Counted from the first letter of the stretch, positions 9,685 through 19,801 are shown. The stretch: 64,000 bases of DNA from Segatella baroniae DSM 16972 = JCM 13447 (GCF_000426585.1 NZ_AUFQ01000018.1:1-64000), one strand, 5' to 3'. A program made the numbers and translations. The notes: a model not told the origin generated them from the sequence alone.

Positions 9685-11331
9685 TCACATTCCGATTTCC
9701 TTCACCCGCTGTTCAAACTCGTGGCGCGGGCAGAGGGCCATGTTCTTGATGCGTGAACGATAGCTGTAGATGGAGTTGGACGAATAGCGCAGGAACTCGG
9801 CGATGCGCGAACTCTCCTCAATGCCCAGCCGGATGAGGGCGAAGATGCGCAGGTCGGTGGTGAGCCGGTTCTTCGACGCCGGCTGGATGCGGCTGTCGGG
9901 CTGCAGCAGCGCGTTGAAGTCGGCCACGAAGTTGGGGAAGAGGTTCAGGAAGACGGCGTCGAAGTTGTTGAACAGCTCCTGTAACTCGTCCTCTTTCAGC
10001 TGTTCCGAACTCGCCATCTTCATGAGGTCGGTCAGTTGGCCGGCCCTCAGTTTACGGTTCACCCGCATGCGATAGGCGTCGAGCTTGTCGATGTATTCCG
10101 AGCATGTGCTCAGGAATTTTCCGATATATTCGTCCTTCACCTTGTTCGTTTCGCTCAGTTTTCCGTTGAGTTTCTCCAGTTCCAGGTTGTTCGTGCTCAG
10201 CCTTTCGTTGAGTTCCGACAGCTGTCGGTTGGTTCTCCTCAGGTCGTTCCGTGCGATGGAGAGCTGCTTCTTCTTGCGCCACACGTAGATGAACGAGGCC
10301 AGGAGGAAGGCCGACATCAGGCTGACCGCTCCGATGAGCCACCGCAGTTGTCGGTTGGCCGTGCGCAGGTTGGCCTTGTAGGTGTCACCGATGACGCCCA
10401 GCACGGGCGACACCAGCCACGCGCGCAGGTGCGTGTTGTAGCGTTGCGTGCAGTTCCATGAATATTCGATGTATCGGTTGGAGCGTTCCAGCCTTCCCTC
10501 GCGGCTCAGCAGCCCCGCCAGGCTCCACAGCGAGGCCTGGTCCATCACGGCGTTGCGGATGTCGCTCAGGGCCGACCTTGCCAGCCAGTACTTGCGCATG
10601 GTTTCGTCGCCCATGGCCTTGTAGATTTCCGATCGGAAGAACGCCATGTTGGCGAACTCCGGGGTGTCGTCCTCCACCTGCGCGAGCCACAAGTCCGACA
10701 GGCGCAGGGCGTCCCTGTAGCGTCGAGCCGTGTTGAGCAGTCCTATCCTGCGCCACAGGTAGAGGTTGTCGTTGGGCGGCAGCAGGCTGCACAGCGAGTC
10801 GCGGTACAGGTTGGCCAGCTTGGTGCTCTCGCGGCGCATGGCTTCGTCCTTGGAGTAGTAGCTCATCTCGCCGTAGAGGTGGTGCAGGCAGTCGTAGTAG
10901 TCCACGAGCTGCCATCCGCGGAGCAGCCTTCGGTCGATCTTGTCGCGGTAGGCGAGGGCCTCGGGATAGAAGCCCGTGGCCGCATACTGGTGGGTCAGCG
11001 CGATATAGCTGCTCTGTTGCAGTTCAATCAGCCCCATTTGACGCGCCAAAAGGCCACATATCTCAAGGTAATGGATGGCCGAATCGTTCATGAAAGAGCC
11101 GTAATGGCCGGCCAGCTGCCATGCAAGTCGGTGGCGCGCCATCGGTTCGCGCGCCGCGAGATACCTGCGGTGGATGTCGTCGATGCGGTCTTGGCGCTGT
11201 CGGACGTAGCTCTCCGACTTTCCTATCTCGCTGTCGAGGCAGCGGTAGAGCGAGTCGAGGTTCGCCCGCTGGGCCGCGCCTGTGAGCGGCAGCAGCGCGA
11301 AGGCGGTCTGAAGGAGGGCTTGTTTCATCAT
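9685..11331 (-). CDS. DUF6377-type membrane regulator with C-terminal DNA-binding-like region
   Basis: 548 residues. Signal peptide at 1-20, an alpha-helical TPR-like periplasmic half (about 25-320), one membrane segment near 335-355 (GAVSLMSAFLLASFIYVW), then a coiled coil (about 360-410, RKKKQ...LNERLSTNNLELEKLNGKLSETN) and a cytoplasmic domain ending in a helix-turn-helix-like LRIFALIRLGIEESSRIAEFLRYSSNSIYSYRSRIK. This architecture is found in Bacteroidetes proteins encoded next to susC genes and is taken to be a one-component membrane sensor for the neighbouring PUL. Here it is divergent from the SusC at 11678, with 346 bases between. The DNA-binding role and the glycan ligand are inferred. 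Confidence 0.75.
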   Translation of the reverse strand: MMKQALLQTAFALLPLTGAAQRANLDSLYRCLDSEIGKSESYVRQRQDRIDDIHRRYLAAREPMARHRLAWQLAGHYGSFMNDSAIHYLEICGLLARQMGLIELQQSSYIALTHQYAATGFYPEALAYRDKIDRRLLRGWQLVDYYDCLHHLYGEMSYYSKDEAMRRESTKLANLYRDSLCSLLPPNDNLYLWRRIGLLNTARRYRDALRLSDLWLAQVEDDTPEFANMAFFRSEIYKAMGDETMRKYWLARSALSDIRNAVMDQASLWSLAGLLSREGRLERSNRYIEYSWNCTQRYNTHLRAWLVSPVLGVIGDTYKANLRTANRQLRWLIGAVSLMSAFLLASFIYVWRKKKQLSIARNDLRRTNRQLSELNERLSTNNLELEKLNGKLSETNKVKDEYIGKFLSTCSEYIDKLDAYRMRVNRKLRAGQLTDLMKMASSEQLKEDELQELFNNFDAVFLNLFPNFVADFNALLQPDSRIQPASKNRLTTDLRIFALIRLGIEESSRIAEFLRYSSNSIYSYRSRIKNMALCPRHEFEQRVKEIGM

Positions 11332-11677
11332 TGGCAGTAGTTTTTATCTTATACAAAGATAAGCAATCTTTCCCCTCCTTCCAAATGGCGCAGTCCGAAA
11401 AGCCGCCTTTTCATCTATATTTTTTACGCTTGAATCTATATTGAAAGCCATCTTTGACAAGACATATCATGCTGATTGTCAGCTTTTTATGTTTTTCGTA
11501 TAGCTACAAAAGTCTATATTTTTTGCTTGATGTCGAAACCATGGGGTTGAAAAAGGGCTAACTTTGCATTCAGAGGTCTTCCCGAAACGAGACGGCCGCA
11601 GGCCTCCGCTCCACCTGCGGCGATGCAGGCATGAAGTCAACCTAATAATAATGTAACTAAATTCTAATCCAACCACA
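11332..11677. promoter_or_regulatory. Divergent control region of the first PUL
   Basis: It holds a minus-strand -7 box TATCTTTG at 11354-11361 for the DUF6377 gene and a plus-strand -7 box TAACTTTG at 11559-11566 for SusC. Between them TCTATATTTTTT followed by GCTTGA occurs twice in the same orientation (11414-11433, with two extra bases, and 11513-11530), and a shorter TCTATATTG is at 11435-11443. These are candidate regulator sites. About 110 bases separate the SusC -7 box from its ATG, a long leader. Confidence 0.55.
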
Positions 11678-14668
11678 ATGAAAGCAAACAACCATCCATC
11701 CACGATGAGGCGGCTTGCCGTGTCGCTGCTGGTGCTGTGCGCTTCGCTCGCGGCCTTCGCCCAGAAGGTGAGCGTGCGCGGCACCGTCACCGACAGCCGC
11801 AACGAGCCGATCATCGGTGCCTCCGTACTCGAACAGGGCACATCCAATGGCGTGGCCACCGACCTGGACGGCCGTTTCACCATCCAGGTGGACCGCAACG
11901 CCACGTTGCGCATTTCCTACATCGGCTGCAAGACCAGGAACGTGAAGGCCGCCGACAACATGAAGGTGGTGCTGGAGGACGAGGCCAACATGCTCGACGA
12001 GGTGGTGACCATCGGCTACGGCTCGGTGAAGCGCAAGGACGTGACCACCGCCGTGTCGAGCGTCTCCACCGCCGACCTCGACACCCGGCCCATCGTCAGC
12101 GCCGTGCAGGGCATGCAGGGCAAGGCCGCCGGGCTGCAGATCAGCCAGGCCAACGGACAGCCGGGCGCCGCGCCCACCATCCGCGTGCGCGGAACCACGT
12201 CGCTCAACGGCTCCAACAATCCCCTCTATGTGGTCGACGGCGTGCCCGTGGACAACATCGACTACCTCTCTGCCGACGACATCGACAACATCCAGATTCT
12301 CAAGGACGCCTCCGGCGCGGCCATCTACGGCAGCCGTGCAGCCAACGGCGTGGTCATCATCGGCACGAAGCAGGGAAAGGCCGGCGTGGCCAAGGTGAGC
12401 CTCAACGCCCACTACGCCTTCAACACCGTTCGCGACAACCAGAACCCGCTCAACGCCCGGCAATACAGGGACCTCATCGACGACATGAACGAGAAGGGCG
12501 TCCTGAAGCTCGCTCTGCCCGACAATCTCGTCGACCGCACCGACTGGAAGAAGGAAGTGTACCGCACCGGCAACGTGCAGGACTACCAGCTCTCCGTCAC
12601 CAACGGCACCGACAAGCTGCGCTATTTCCTCTCGGGCGGCTTCACGGGCGAGAACGGCGTCATCGTACATTCCAACTTCAAGCGCTACAACGTGCGCGGA
12701 ACCATCGAGAACGACATCAACAAGTGGCTCACCATCAACGCCAGCGTGGCCTATTCGGACTACACCTATAAAGGGACGGGCATCATCTCGGGCACCGGCA
12801 GCGACCGGGGCGGCGTGGTGCCGGCCATCCTGACCACGCCGTCCTTCGGCCCCGTGTGGGACGAGGAACATCCCGGACAGTACTATTCCGACTTCTACGG
12901 CGTCAACGTCGACGGACCGCTGGAGAACATCGCCCGCACCAAGGACAACAAGAGCCAGTACAACAAGCTGTTGGCGTCGGGCAAGGCCACCGTGCGTCTC
13001 ATGCCCCGGCTCACCTGGACGTCCACCCTCTCGTTCGACCGCAGCAGCGCGACCATCACCAACTTCCTCGACCCATGGCTCACCCGCGAGGGGCGCAACC
13101 AGCACGGCACAGGCTACGACAGCCGCTCGACCGGCACCGTGTGGACGTTCGACAACGTCGTGAACTGGAAGAGGAACCTCGGCCGCCACGGCCTCGACGC
13201 CATGGCCGGCTCGTCGTGGACACACAGCGACTGGAGCCAGAACTACATCAACGGCTCCGACTATGCCAACGACGACATACGGACGCTCAACGCCGCCAAC
13301 AAGATCAGCTGGACGGGCACCGGCTCGTCGGCCTCCGACTGGGCCATCCTCTCCTTCTTCGGCCGCCTGCAATACAACTGGAACGACACCTACATGCTCA
13401 CGGCCAACCTCCGCGCCGACGGCAGTTCGCGCCTGGCCCCCGGCCATCGCTGGGGCTGCTTCCCCTCGTTCTCCGGCGCCTGGCGCGTGTCGAGCGAAAA
13501 GTTCATGAAGAACGTCGCCTGGATCGACGACCTGAAGATACGCGGCGGCTGGGGACAGACCGGAAACCAGAGCGGACTGGGCGATTACGGCTACCTGGCC
13601 ATGTACGGCTTCGGCCGCGTCGAGTGGTGGAAGCCCGGCCAGGAGCACGCCACCGCCACCCGGACGCAGTCGAGCCTGAGCAATCCAGAACTCACTTGGG
13701 AGACCACCAGCCAGACAAACCTGGGCTTCGACCTCACCGTCCTGCGCAACCGGCTGACCTTCTACTTCGACGTCTACTACAAGAAGACCAGCGACCTGCT
13801 CATCTCCGTCACGCTGCCAGCCGGCAGCGCGCCCGCCCGAAACCTCACCTACAACGGTGGCGAGATTGTGAACAAGGGCCTCGAACTGGCCGTCAGCTCC
13901 AAGAACCTGACCGGCAAGCTCAAGTGGAACACCGACTTCAACATCTCCTTCAACCGCAACAAGGTGGAGAAGCTCGACCTGGTGTCCGTCTACTGGAACG
14001 CCACCACGGGCGGCAAGGTGGGCCAGAGCGTGGTGCGCAACGCCGTGGGCCATCCGCTCGGCGCCTTCTACGGCTACGTTTCCGAGGGCGTCGACCCCGA
14101 GACGGGCGACCTTCTCTACAAGGACGTGAACGAGAACGGCCTCGTCTCGGCCGGAGACCGCACCTACATCGGCGACCCCAACCCCGACTTCACCTTCGGT
14201 CTGACCAACACGTTCTCCTACAAGGGCTTCGACTTGAGCGTACTCCTGCAAGGCAGCGTGGGCAACGACATATACAATGTGTCGCGCATGGACAGCGAAG
14301 GCATGTTCGACGGCCGCAACCAGTCCACCCGCGTGCTCGAACGCTGGCGCGTGCCGGGCCAGAAGACCGACGTGCCCCGCGTGGGATTCAACCAGCAGAA
14401 CTCCACCTACTATCTGGAGGACGGCAGCTATCTGCGCGTGAAGGACATCACGCTGGCCTACAACGTACCTCGGAACATGCTGAAGAAGATGGGCCTCACC
14501 CGACTCATGCCCTACATCTCGCTCAGCAACCTGCTGACCTTCACCAACTACAGCGGCCGCGACCCCGAAGTGAACCAGCATGGCGACAGCGGAGCCGTGC
14601 AGGGAATCGACTGGGGAACCTATCCGTTGAACCGCTCGTTCGTCGTAGGCCTGAAAGTGGAGTTCTAA
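11678..14668 (+). CDS. SusC/RagA-type TonB-linked outer membrane transporter
   Basis: 996 residues. Signal peptide about 1-28, then a CarboxypepD_reg-like domain (about 30-110, VRGTVTDSRNEPIIGASVLEQ), a TonB-box-like LDEVVTIGYGSVKRKDV, the plug domain (about 120-230, with YVVDGVPVDNIDYLSADDIDNIQILKDAS shortened here to its key DGVP and ILKDAS parts) and a 22-strand barrel ending in a C-terminal F. SusC-like proteins import oligosaccharides with the lid provided by the partner SusD. It is the first gene of a five-gene operon; SusD follows after 26 bases. There is no STN domain, so it is not expected to signal to an ECF sigma factor; the DUF6377 protein is the likely regulator. Confidence 0.95.
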   Translation: MKANNHPSTMRRLAVSLLVLCASLAAFAQKVSVRGTVTDSRNEPIIGASVLEQGTSNGVATDLDGRFTIQVDRNATLRISYIGCKTRNVKAADNMKVVLEDEANMLDEVVTIGYGSVKRKDVTTAVSSVSTADLDTRPIVSAVQGMQGKAAGLQISQANGQPGAAPTIRVRGTTSLNGSNNPLYVVDGVPVDNIDYLSADDIDNIQILKDASGAAIYGSRAANGVVIIGTKQGKAGVAKVSLNAHYAFNTVRDNQNPLNARQYRDLIDDMNEKGVLKLALPDNLVDRTDWKKEVYRTGNVQDYQLSVTNGTDKLRYFLSGGFTGENGVIVHSNFKRYNVRGTIENDINKWLTINASVAYSDYTYKGTGIISGTGSDRGGVVPAILTTPSFGPVWDEEHPGQYYSDFYGVNVDGPLENIARTKDNKSQYNKLLASGKATVRLMPRLTWTSTLSFDRSSATITNFLDPWLTREGRNQHGTGYDSRSTGTVWTFDNVVNWKRNLGRHGLDAMAGSSWTHSDWSQNYINGSDYANDDIRTLNAANKISWTGTGSSASDWAILSFFGRLQYNWNDTYMLTANLRADGSSRLAPGHRWGCFPSFSGAWRVSSEKFMKNVAWIDDLKIRGGWGQTGNQSGLGDYGYLAMYGFGRVEWWKPGQEHATATRTQSSLSNPELTWETTSQTNLGFDLTVLRNRLTFYFDVYYKKTSDLLISVTLPAGSAPARNLTYNGGEIVNKGLELAVSSKNLTGKLKWNTDFNISFNRNKVEKLDLVSVYWNATTGGKVGQSVVRNAVGHPLGAFYGYVSEGVDPETGDLLYKDVNENGLVSAGDRTYIGDPNPDFTFGLTNTFSYKGFDLSVLLQGSVGNDIYNVSRMDSEGMFDGRNQSTRVLERWRVPGQKTDVPRVGFNQQNSTYYLEDGSYLRVKDITLAYNVPRNMLKKMGLTRLMPYISLSNLLTFTNYSGRDPEVNQHGDSGAVQGIDWGTYPLNRSFVVGLKVEF

Positions 14669-14694
14669 CCTTTTCATCATTAACAGATTCCGAT

Positions 14695-16215
14695 ATGAAA
14701 ACGAAATACATCCGATTCATGGTGATGGGAGCCGTGGCCACGTCGATGGCGGCCTGCTCCCTCGACACCCAGCCCATCTCGTCGCCCTCCGAACTGACGG
14801 AAGGACGGCAGACCGACACGGCCACCGCCGTGTTGAAAGACCGCGACGCCGCCGTCAGCCAGCGCACGGCACTCTACCAACTGTTCAAGAACCGGCAGGA
14901 ACACATGCACCTCGACTACGTGCTGCTGGGCGAGACCCACGCCGACAACGCATACGCCGGCACGACGGGGCAGGAGACCATCCCGCTCGAAACCAACGCG
15001 CTCGACGCCACCACCGGCACGCTGGCCCGCGACTGGAGCCGCTACCTGGAGGACATCGCCAAGGCCAACGTGCTCATCAACGGCGTGGAGCAGCTGAAGG
15101 AGAAGGGTCTCGTCGGCGACGCCGACTACCGCCGGTGGCGCGCCGAGGGCCAGATATTCCGCGCCTTGATGATGTTCCGCATGGTGCGCATGTGGGGCTC
15201 GCTGCCCATCATCACCCAGGTGGCCAAGACCATCACGTCGGAGAACATCAAGGACGTCTACCCCACCTACTTCCCGCCACGCTCCACCACGGAGCAATGC
15301 TACCGCCAGATCATCGGCGACCTGGAGTATGCCGAGCAGAACGCGCCCGACATTTCGGCCACCGACCGCACCGTCATGTCGAAGACCGTGGCCCAGGCCC
15401 TGCTCTGCAAGGTCTATGCCGAGAAGGCCGTGCAGGACTACGACAAGGTGATCGCCTATGCCCGGAAGGTGCGCGGCACGGCGGGCGTGGCGCTGGAGCC
15501 CGACTTCAAGACACTCTGGGGCTGGGACGACGCCAAGAAGGACTGCCTCAAGCGCAACACCACCGAGGGACTGCTCGAAGTGCAGTGGCTCCCGGGCGGC
15601 GGCAACTGGGAGAGCTGGATGTACGGGCGCAGCCTCGAAGACTATGACAACGCCTTCACGTGGGCCAAGTGGGTGACGCCGTCGCGCGACCTCATCAAGG
15701 CATACACCGACGAGGGCGACGTCACGCGCCTCGAAGAGACCGTGGTCTACTACAGCTGCGGCTGGAGCAACTACTATCCCGCCTCGCACTACGCCTTCAT
15801 GTACAAGCTGCGCTCGGGCTACAACAACGAGTATGTGGTGCGCCTGGCCGACATCATCCTGCTCGAAGCCGAGGCCTACGCCGCCAAGGGCGACACGCAG
15901 AACAGCGCCAAGCTGGTCAACATGATACGCCGGCGGGCCAAACTGGCCGACCTCACGGCCGACAAGACCGCATCCAAGGACAGAATGCTGGAGGCCGTGC
16001 TCCACGAACGCCGCCTCGAACTGGCCATGGAGGGCGAACGCTGGTACGACCTATGCCGCTACGGCAAGGTGGAGGAGGTGATCAACAGCCTCGCCGGCCG
16101 TGACGCGGGCCGACTGCCGCTCGTGAGGCAGTTCGACAAGAACCTGTATCTCATGCCGATTCCGCAATCCGCGCTCGACGAAAACCAGAACTTGCAGCAG
16201 AATCTGGGGTATTGA
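14695..16215 (+). CDS. SusD/RagB-type surface glycan-binding lipoprotein
   Basis: 506 residues. Lipoprotein signal peptide with Cys21 in MAACSLD. Typical SusD features: helical TPR-like core, EGQIFRALMMFRMVRMWG near residue 155, and a C-terminal ILLEAEAYAAKGD ... IRRRAKLADL ... ERRLELAMEGERWYDLCRYGK region and LMPIPQSALDENQNLQQNLGY end. The start ATG (14695) opens a clean lipoprotein signal and lies 26 bases past susC; the same frame is open far upstream, which is read-through of the susC region. It pairs with the SusC at 11678 to capture the glycan on the cell surface. Confidence 0.94.
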   Translation: MKTKYIRFMVMGAVATSMAACSLDTQPISSPSELTEGRQTDTATAVLKDRDAAVSQRTALYQLFKNRQEHMHLDYVLLGETHADNAYAGTTGQETIPLETNALDATTGTLARDWSRYLEDIAKANVLINGVEQLKEKGLVGDADYRRWRAEGQIFRALMMFRMVRMWGSLPIITQVAKTITSENIKDVYPTYFPPRSTTEQCYRQIIGDLEYAEQNAPDISATDRTVMSKTVAQALLCKVYAEKAVQDYDKVIAYARKVRGTAGVALEPDFKTLWGWDDAKKDCLKRNTTEGLLEVQWLPGGGNWESWMYGRSLEDYDNAFTWAKWVTPSRDLIKAYTDEGDVTRLEETVVYYSCGWSNYYPASHYAFMYKLRSGYNNEYVVRLADIILLEAEAYAAKGDTQNSAKLVNMIRRRAKLADLTADKTASKDRMLEAVLHERRLELAMEGERWYDLCRYGKVEEVINSLAGRDAGRLPLVRQFDKNLYLMPIPQSALDENQNLQQNLGY

Positions 16216-16246
16216 ATCCGCAAACAACTTATTAACGAACATCCTT

Positions 16247-17770
16247 ATGAAAAATAACGATATGATAACGACATTGCTTTTGAGCATGACCCTGTCGGCC
16301 TTCACAGCCTGTGGCGTTGACAGCGGCTTCGACATCCAGCCACAGGAAGCGACCAAGACATTGCCCAACCCCGTTCCCGCCGCCGGAGAGGCCCGCACCT
16401 TTACGTCGACGGCCAACGGCTACACCATGCTCAGGCAGGGGAGCGCGGCCCTGCGCGCCGGAAACACGATGGCGCCGACCACCATCCAGGTGGATCCCGC
16501 GAAGGAATACCAGACGATGGACGGCTTCGGCTTCGCCATCACCTATTCCACGTGCTACAACCTGCTCAAGATGGAGCCCGAGGCGCGCGCGGCCTTCCTC
16601 AAGCAGACCTACTCGCCGACCCAGGGCTACGGCGTCAGCTACGCGCGCATCTCCATCGGATGCAACGACTTCAGCAGCACCGAGTACTCGCTCTGCGACA
16701 CGAAGGGGCTGGAGAACTTTGCCCTCTACAAGGATGAGAAGGACTATGTGCTGCCCATCCTGAAGGAGATTCTGGCCATCAACCCCGACTTGAAGGTCAT
16801 CGCCGCGCCATGGACGTGCCCCAAGTGGATGAAGGTGAAGGACGTCAGGACCAAGAAGGTGTTCGACTCGTGGACCGACGGACACCTCAACCCCGACATG
16901 CGCGCCGACTACGCCGCCTATTTCGTGAAGTTCATCCAGGCCATGAAGGCCGAAGGTGTCGACATCTACGCCGTGAGCCCGCAGAACGAACCGCTCAACA
17001 AGGCCAACTGCGCCTCGCTCTACATGCCTTGGGACGAGCAGGCCGCCTTCGTCAAGGAGCTGGCCGCCGCGTTCAAGAAGAACAACGTCGCCACGAAGAT
17101 CTACGTGTTCGACCACAACTACAACTACGACAACGACAAGGAGCAGAACGACTATCCCATCAAGGTCTACAACGCGCTGGGCAAGGACTACGAAGGTTCC
17201 GAACTGGTGGTGGGCGCAGCCTACCACGACTATGGCGGCACCAACGACGAGTTGACCGACATCCACAGCCAGGCCGCCGACAAGGAGCTGATCTTCTCCG
17301 AAAGCAGCATCGGCGTGTGGAACGACGGCCGCAACCTCGGCAAGCGTCTGCTGGAAGACATGAAGAACGTGACGCTCGGCACGGTGAACCGGTGGTGCAA
17401 GGCCGTGCTCGTGTGGAACCTCATGCTCGACGAGAAGATGGGACCCAACCTCGACGGCGGTTGCCAGACCTGCTACGGAGCGGTCGACATCTACAACAAC
17501 TACCAGACGCTGCGCTACAACTCCCACTACTACATCATCTGCCATCTGTCGAGCGTCGTCCGTCCGGGCGCCAAGCGCATCGGCACGGCCCTGCGCAGCT
17601 ACACGAGCGGCAGTCTGCTCTACACCGCCTTCCTCAATCCCGACGGCAGCAAGGCGGTCGTTGTGCTCAACTCGGGCGACAGCGACCTCAACGTCACCGT
17701 CAGCGACGGCAACAGCCATTTCCCCGTCAGCGTTCCGGCCCAGGGCGTGGTTTCGACAACATGGAAATAA
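16247..17770 (+). CDS. GH30 family glycosidase, probable endo-beta-1,6-glucanase (lipoprotein)
   Basis: 507 residues with a lipoprotein signal (Cys22 in AFTACGVD), so probably surface- or periplasm-anchored. The GH30 fold is shown by DGFGFAITYSTCYNLL at about 95, YARISIGCNDFS, and IAAPWTCPKWMK. The acid/base is Glu248 in SPQNEP and the nucleophile Glu352 in LIFSESSIG; both are present. The C-terminal beta-sandwich ends in VSVPAQGVVSTTW. Within a SusCD-GH30-binding protein-GH3 operon this points to GH30 subfamily 3, known for beta-1,6-glucanases (pustulan and fungal wall glucan). Subfamily assignment is inference from layout. It lies 31 bases after SusD. Confidence 0.88.
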   Translation: MKNNDMITTLLLSMTLSAFTACGVDSGFDIQPQEATKTLPNPVPAAGEARTFTSTANGYTMLRQGSAALRAGNTMAPTTIQVDPAKEYQTMDGFGFAITYSTCYNLLKMEPEARAAFLKQTYSPTQGYGVSYARISIGCNDFSSTEYSLCDTKGLENFALYKDEKDYVLPILKEILAINPDLKVIAAPWTCPKWMKVKDVRTKKVFDSWTDGHLNPDMRADYAAYFVKFIQAMKAEGVDIYAVSPQNEPLNKANCASLYMPWDEQAAFVKELAAAFKKNNVATKIYVFDHNYNYDNDKEQNDYPIKVYNALGKDYEGSELVVGAAYHDYGGTNDELTDIHSQAADKELIFSESSIGVWNDGRNLGKRLLEDMKNVTLGTVNRWCKAVLVWNLMLDEKMGPNLDGGCQTCYGAVDIYNNYQTLRYNSHYYIICHLSSVVRPGAKRIGTALRSYTSGSLLYTAFLNPDGSKAVVVLNSGDSDLNVTVSDGNSHFPVSVPAQGVVSTTWK

Positions 17771-17782
17771 AACCGAACCGAT

Positions 17783-19801
17783 ATGAAGACCATCAAATAC
17801 TTTTCAGCCATTCTCATGGCGCTGTCCGTGTGGGGCATGAGCTCCTGCAAGGACTTCGACTATCATGACATAGACGCCAAGGGCACGCCCGTCGTCAAGG
17901 CCACGGCCCCGGGCAAGGCCGAGATGGGCGACTCCATCGACATCGTCGTCAACTGCGCCGACGCCGAAGGCTACGACCTGTCCACGCTCACGGCCGAACT
18001 GTGCTACGGCGACGAGGCGGTGACGACCGTCAGCGTGCGCACCCCGACGCCGGGCGACTACCGGCTGCGGCTGCACGTGCCGTTCCTGCGCTTCGTGCCC
18101 AACGGCACCGCGCAGGTGCGACTCACCCTCCAGAACGTGACCACCCGGAAGACCGTCGAGAACGTAGACCTCCAGGTGGAGCGGCCGCACTTCGCCGACT
18201 TGCAGTTCGTCACGGCCGACGGCGACAAGGTGGCCATGGCCGAGGGCGACGACTACACCTACGCCTGTCTGCTCGACATCGCCGACAACGCCTTCAAGGG
18301 CTACTTCCAGACGGCCGACGGCAAGCACCGCTTCGGCTGGGCCGACAACGACGTGGCGGAGAACGGACAGGGCTATCTGTCGCTCCAGAGCAACAAGCTG
18401 GGCAAGGTCACGGTGACGTTCAACACACGCGACTTCACCTTCGCCCCGCAGGAGGAGCTCAACATCCAGCCGCTGGAGTTCCGCAACGCCGCCGGCCGCG
18501 ACACCTACACGGGAACCCTCACCAAGGGCATGAGCTACAAGTTCGTCGGTGACGATGCCGTGCAACGCCTCGACTGGCTCTACGACACCGACTTCTTCAC
18601 CCGCAACCCCGACGGCACCTATCTCTTCAACGCCATCACCGGCACCTACACCATCAAGGCGGTGTTCGCACAGCAAGGCTTCCGCATCTACGCCGGCGAC
18701 GGAAAGAATCCCACGAAGCTCAACGCCGACGGCACCGGAGCCGTGTGGATCATCGGCGGCGACATGTTCGGCAAGCCCACCTATGCGGCGGCCCACAGCT
18801 GGTGGACGGGAGTGGACGACAACGTCTGCATGGCGCCCGTCACCGACAAGGTGTACCAGGCCACGCTCACCGTGGGACGCCAGATAGACCCCGGCAAGAA
18901 CTTCGACTTCAAGTTCTTCGGCCAGCCCGGCTGGGGCACGGAGTTCAAGGCCGGCGGCGACCACGCCCTCACGACGGACAATCCATGGTTCGCCATCGAC
19001 CCGGGCAGCGGTAACGTCAAGCTGAAGGACGGCGTGACTCTGAAGAAGGGACAGACCTTCCGCTTCACCGTCGACCTGACGCAGGGTTGCGACAAGGGCG
19101 TGCTCAAGGTGGAGAAGAGCGACGACCCGACAATCGAGATCACCCAGGCCAACGCCACCTACACGGGGCGTTTCGTCCAAGGTCACTTCTATCAGATTGC
19201 GGGCGACGCCGCCCTGAGTGCCGCCGACTGGTTCTACGACAGCGACTTCTTCATCAAGAACCAGGACGGCAGCTACATCTTCAAGGCTGTGACGGGCAAC
19301 TACACCGTCAAGGCCGTGTGGGCGCAGAAGGGATTCCGCATCCACCGCATGGATGAGGCCGGCAAGAAGCCCGCGGCGTTGGCCGACGACGGCACGGGCG
19401 CCATCTGGATCATCGGCGACGCCGTCTATGGCAAGCCGACGACGGCCGACGCGCAGGGCTGGTGGACGGACACCGACCACGCGCTCTGCCTGGCGCCCGT
19501 CAAGCCGAAGGTCCATCAGGTGACGCTCACCGTGGGCAAGCAGCTCAAGGCCGGCAAGAGCGTGAACTTCAAGTTCTTCGGACAGGCCGGCTGGGGCACA
19601 GAGTTCAAGGGCAAGGACCACGACCACCTGCTCACGACCGACAATCCCACCTTCCTCATCGGCAACGGAACAGGTGGCCATGACAACGGCAACATCTATC
19701 TGGCCGACGGCGCGGAACTGGTCGAGGGCGACACCTATGTCTTCACCATCGACTGCAGCAAGGGCATGAAGCCCGCCACGCTGACCGTTGTCAAGAAATG
19801 A
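17783..19801 (+). CDS. Surface glycan-binding lipoprotein (SusE-position) with internally duplicated module
   Basis: 672 residues. Lipoprotein signal with Cys22 in MSSCKDFDY; acidic residues right after the Cys fit surface export in Bacteroidetes. Residues 25-235 form an N-terminal beta-rich part. The rest is two copies of one module, about 239-452 and 457-672, which share TYTG, DWxYDxDFF, NPDGTY/NQDGSY, GFRI, GTGAxWIIG, a WWT motif, APV and a closing FKFFGQxGWGTEFK. The aromatic WWT and GWGTEF positions look like sugar-binding sites. This is the position held by the surface glycan-binding protein in beta-1,6-glucan loci; I believe such proteins carry DUF5121/DUF5125-type domains but could not check. 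It has no catalytic motif. Confidence 0.82.
   Translation: MKTIKYFSAILMALSVWGMSSCKDFDYHDIDAKGTPVVKATAPGKAEMGDSIDIVVNCADAEGYDLSTLTAELCYGDEAVTTVSVRTPTPGDYRLRLHVPFLRFVPNGTAQVRLTLQNVTTRKTVENVDLQVERPHFADLQFVTADGDKVAMAEGDDYTYACLLDIADNAFKGYFQTADGKHRFGWADNDVAENGQGYLSLQSNKLGKVTVTFNTRDFTFAPQEELNIQPLEFRNAAGRDTYTGTLTKGMSYKFVGDDAVQRLDWLYDTDFFTRNPDGTYLFNAITGTYTIKAVFAQQGFRIYAGDGKNPTKLNADGTGAVWIIGGDMFGKPTYAAAHSWWTGVDDNVCMAPVTDKVYQATLTVGRQIDPGKNFDFKFFGQPGWGTEFKAGGDHALTTDNPWFAIDPGSGNVKLKDGVTLKKGQTFRFTVDLTQGCDKGVLKVEKSDDPTIEITQANATYTGRFVQGHFYQIAGDAALSAADWFYDSDFFIKNQDGSYIFKAVTGNYTVKAVWAQKGFRIHRMDEAGKKPAALADDGTGAIWIIGDAVYGKPTTADAQGWWTDTDHALCLAPVKPKVHQVTLTVGKQLKAGKSVNFKFFGQAGWGTEFKGKDHDHLLTTDNPTFLIGNGTGGHDNGNIYLADGAELVEGDTYVFTIDCSKGMKPATLTVVKK

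Noticed and set aside
11657..14680. Very long minus-strand open frame opposite SusC
   Set aside because: High GC makes antisense frames stay open; the plus strand encodes a complete SusC with all domains and the minus product is low in family-like motifs.
12856..16215. Apparent plus-strand protein joining out-of-frame SusC sequence to SusD
   Set aside because: The first 610 or so codons are a shadow of SusC; the real SusD starts at 14695 with a lipoprotein signal.
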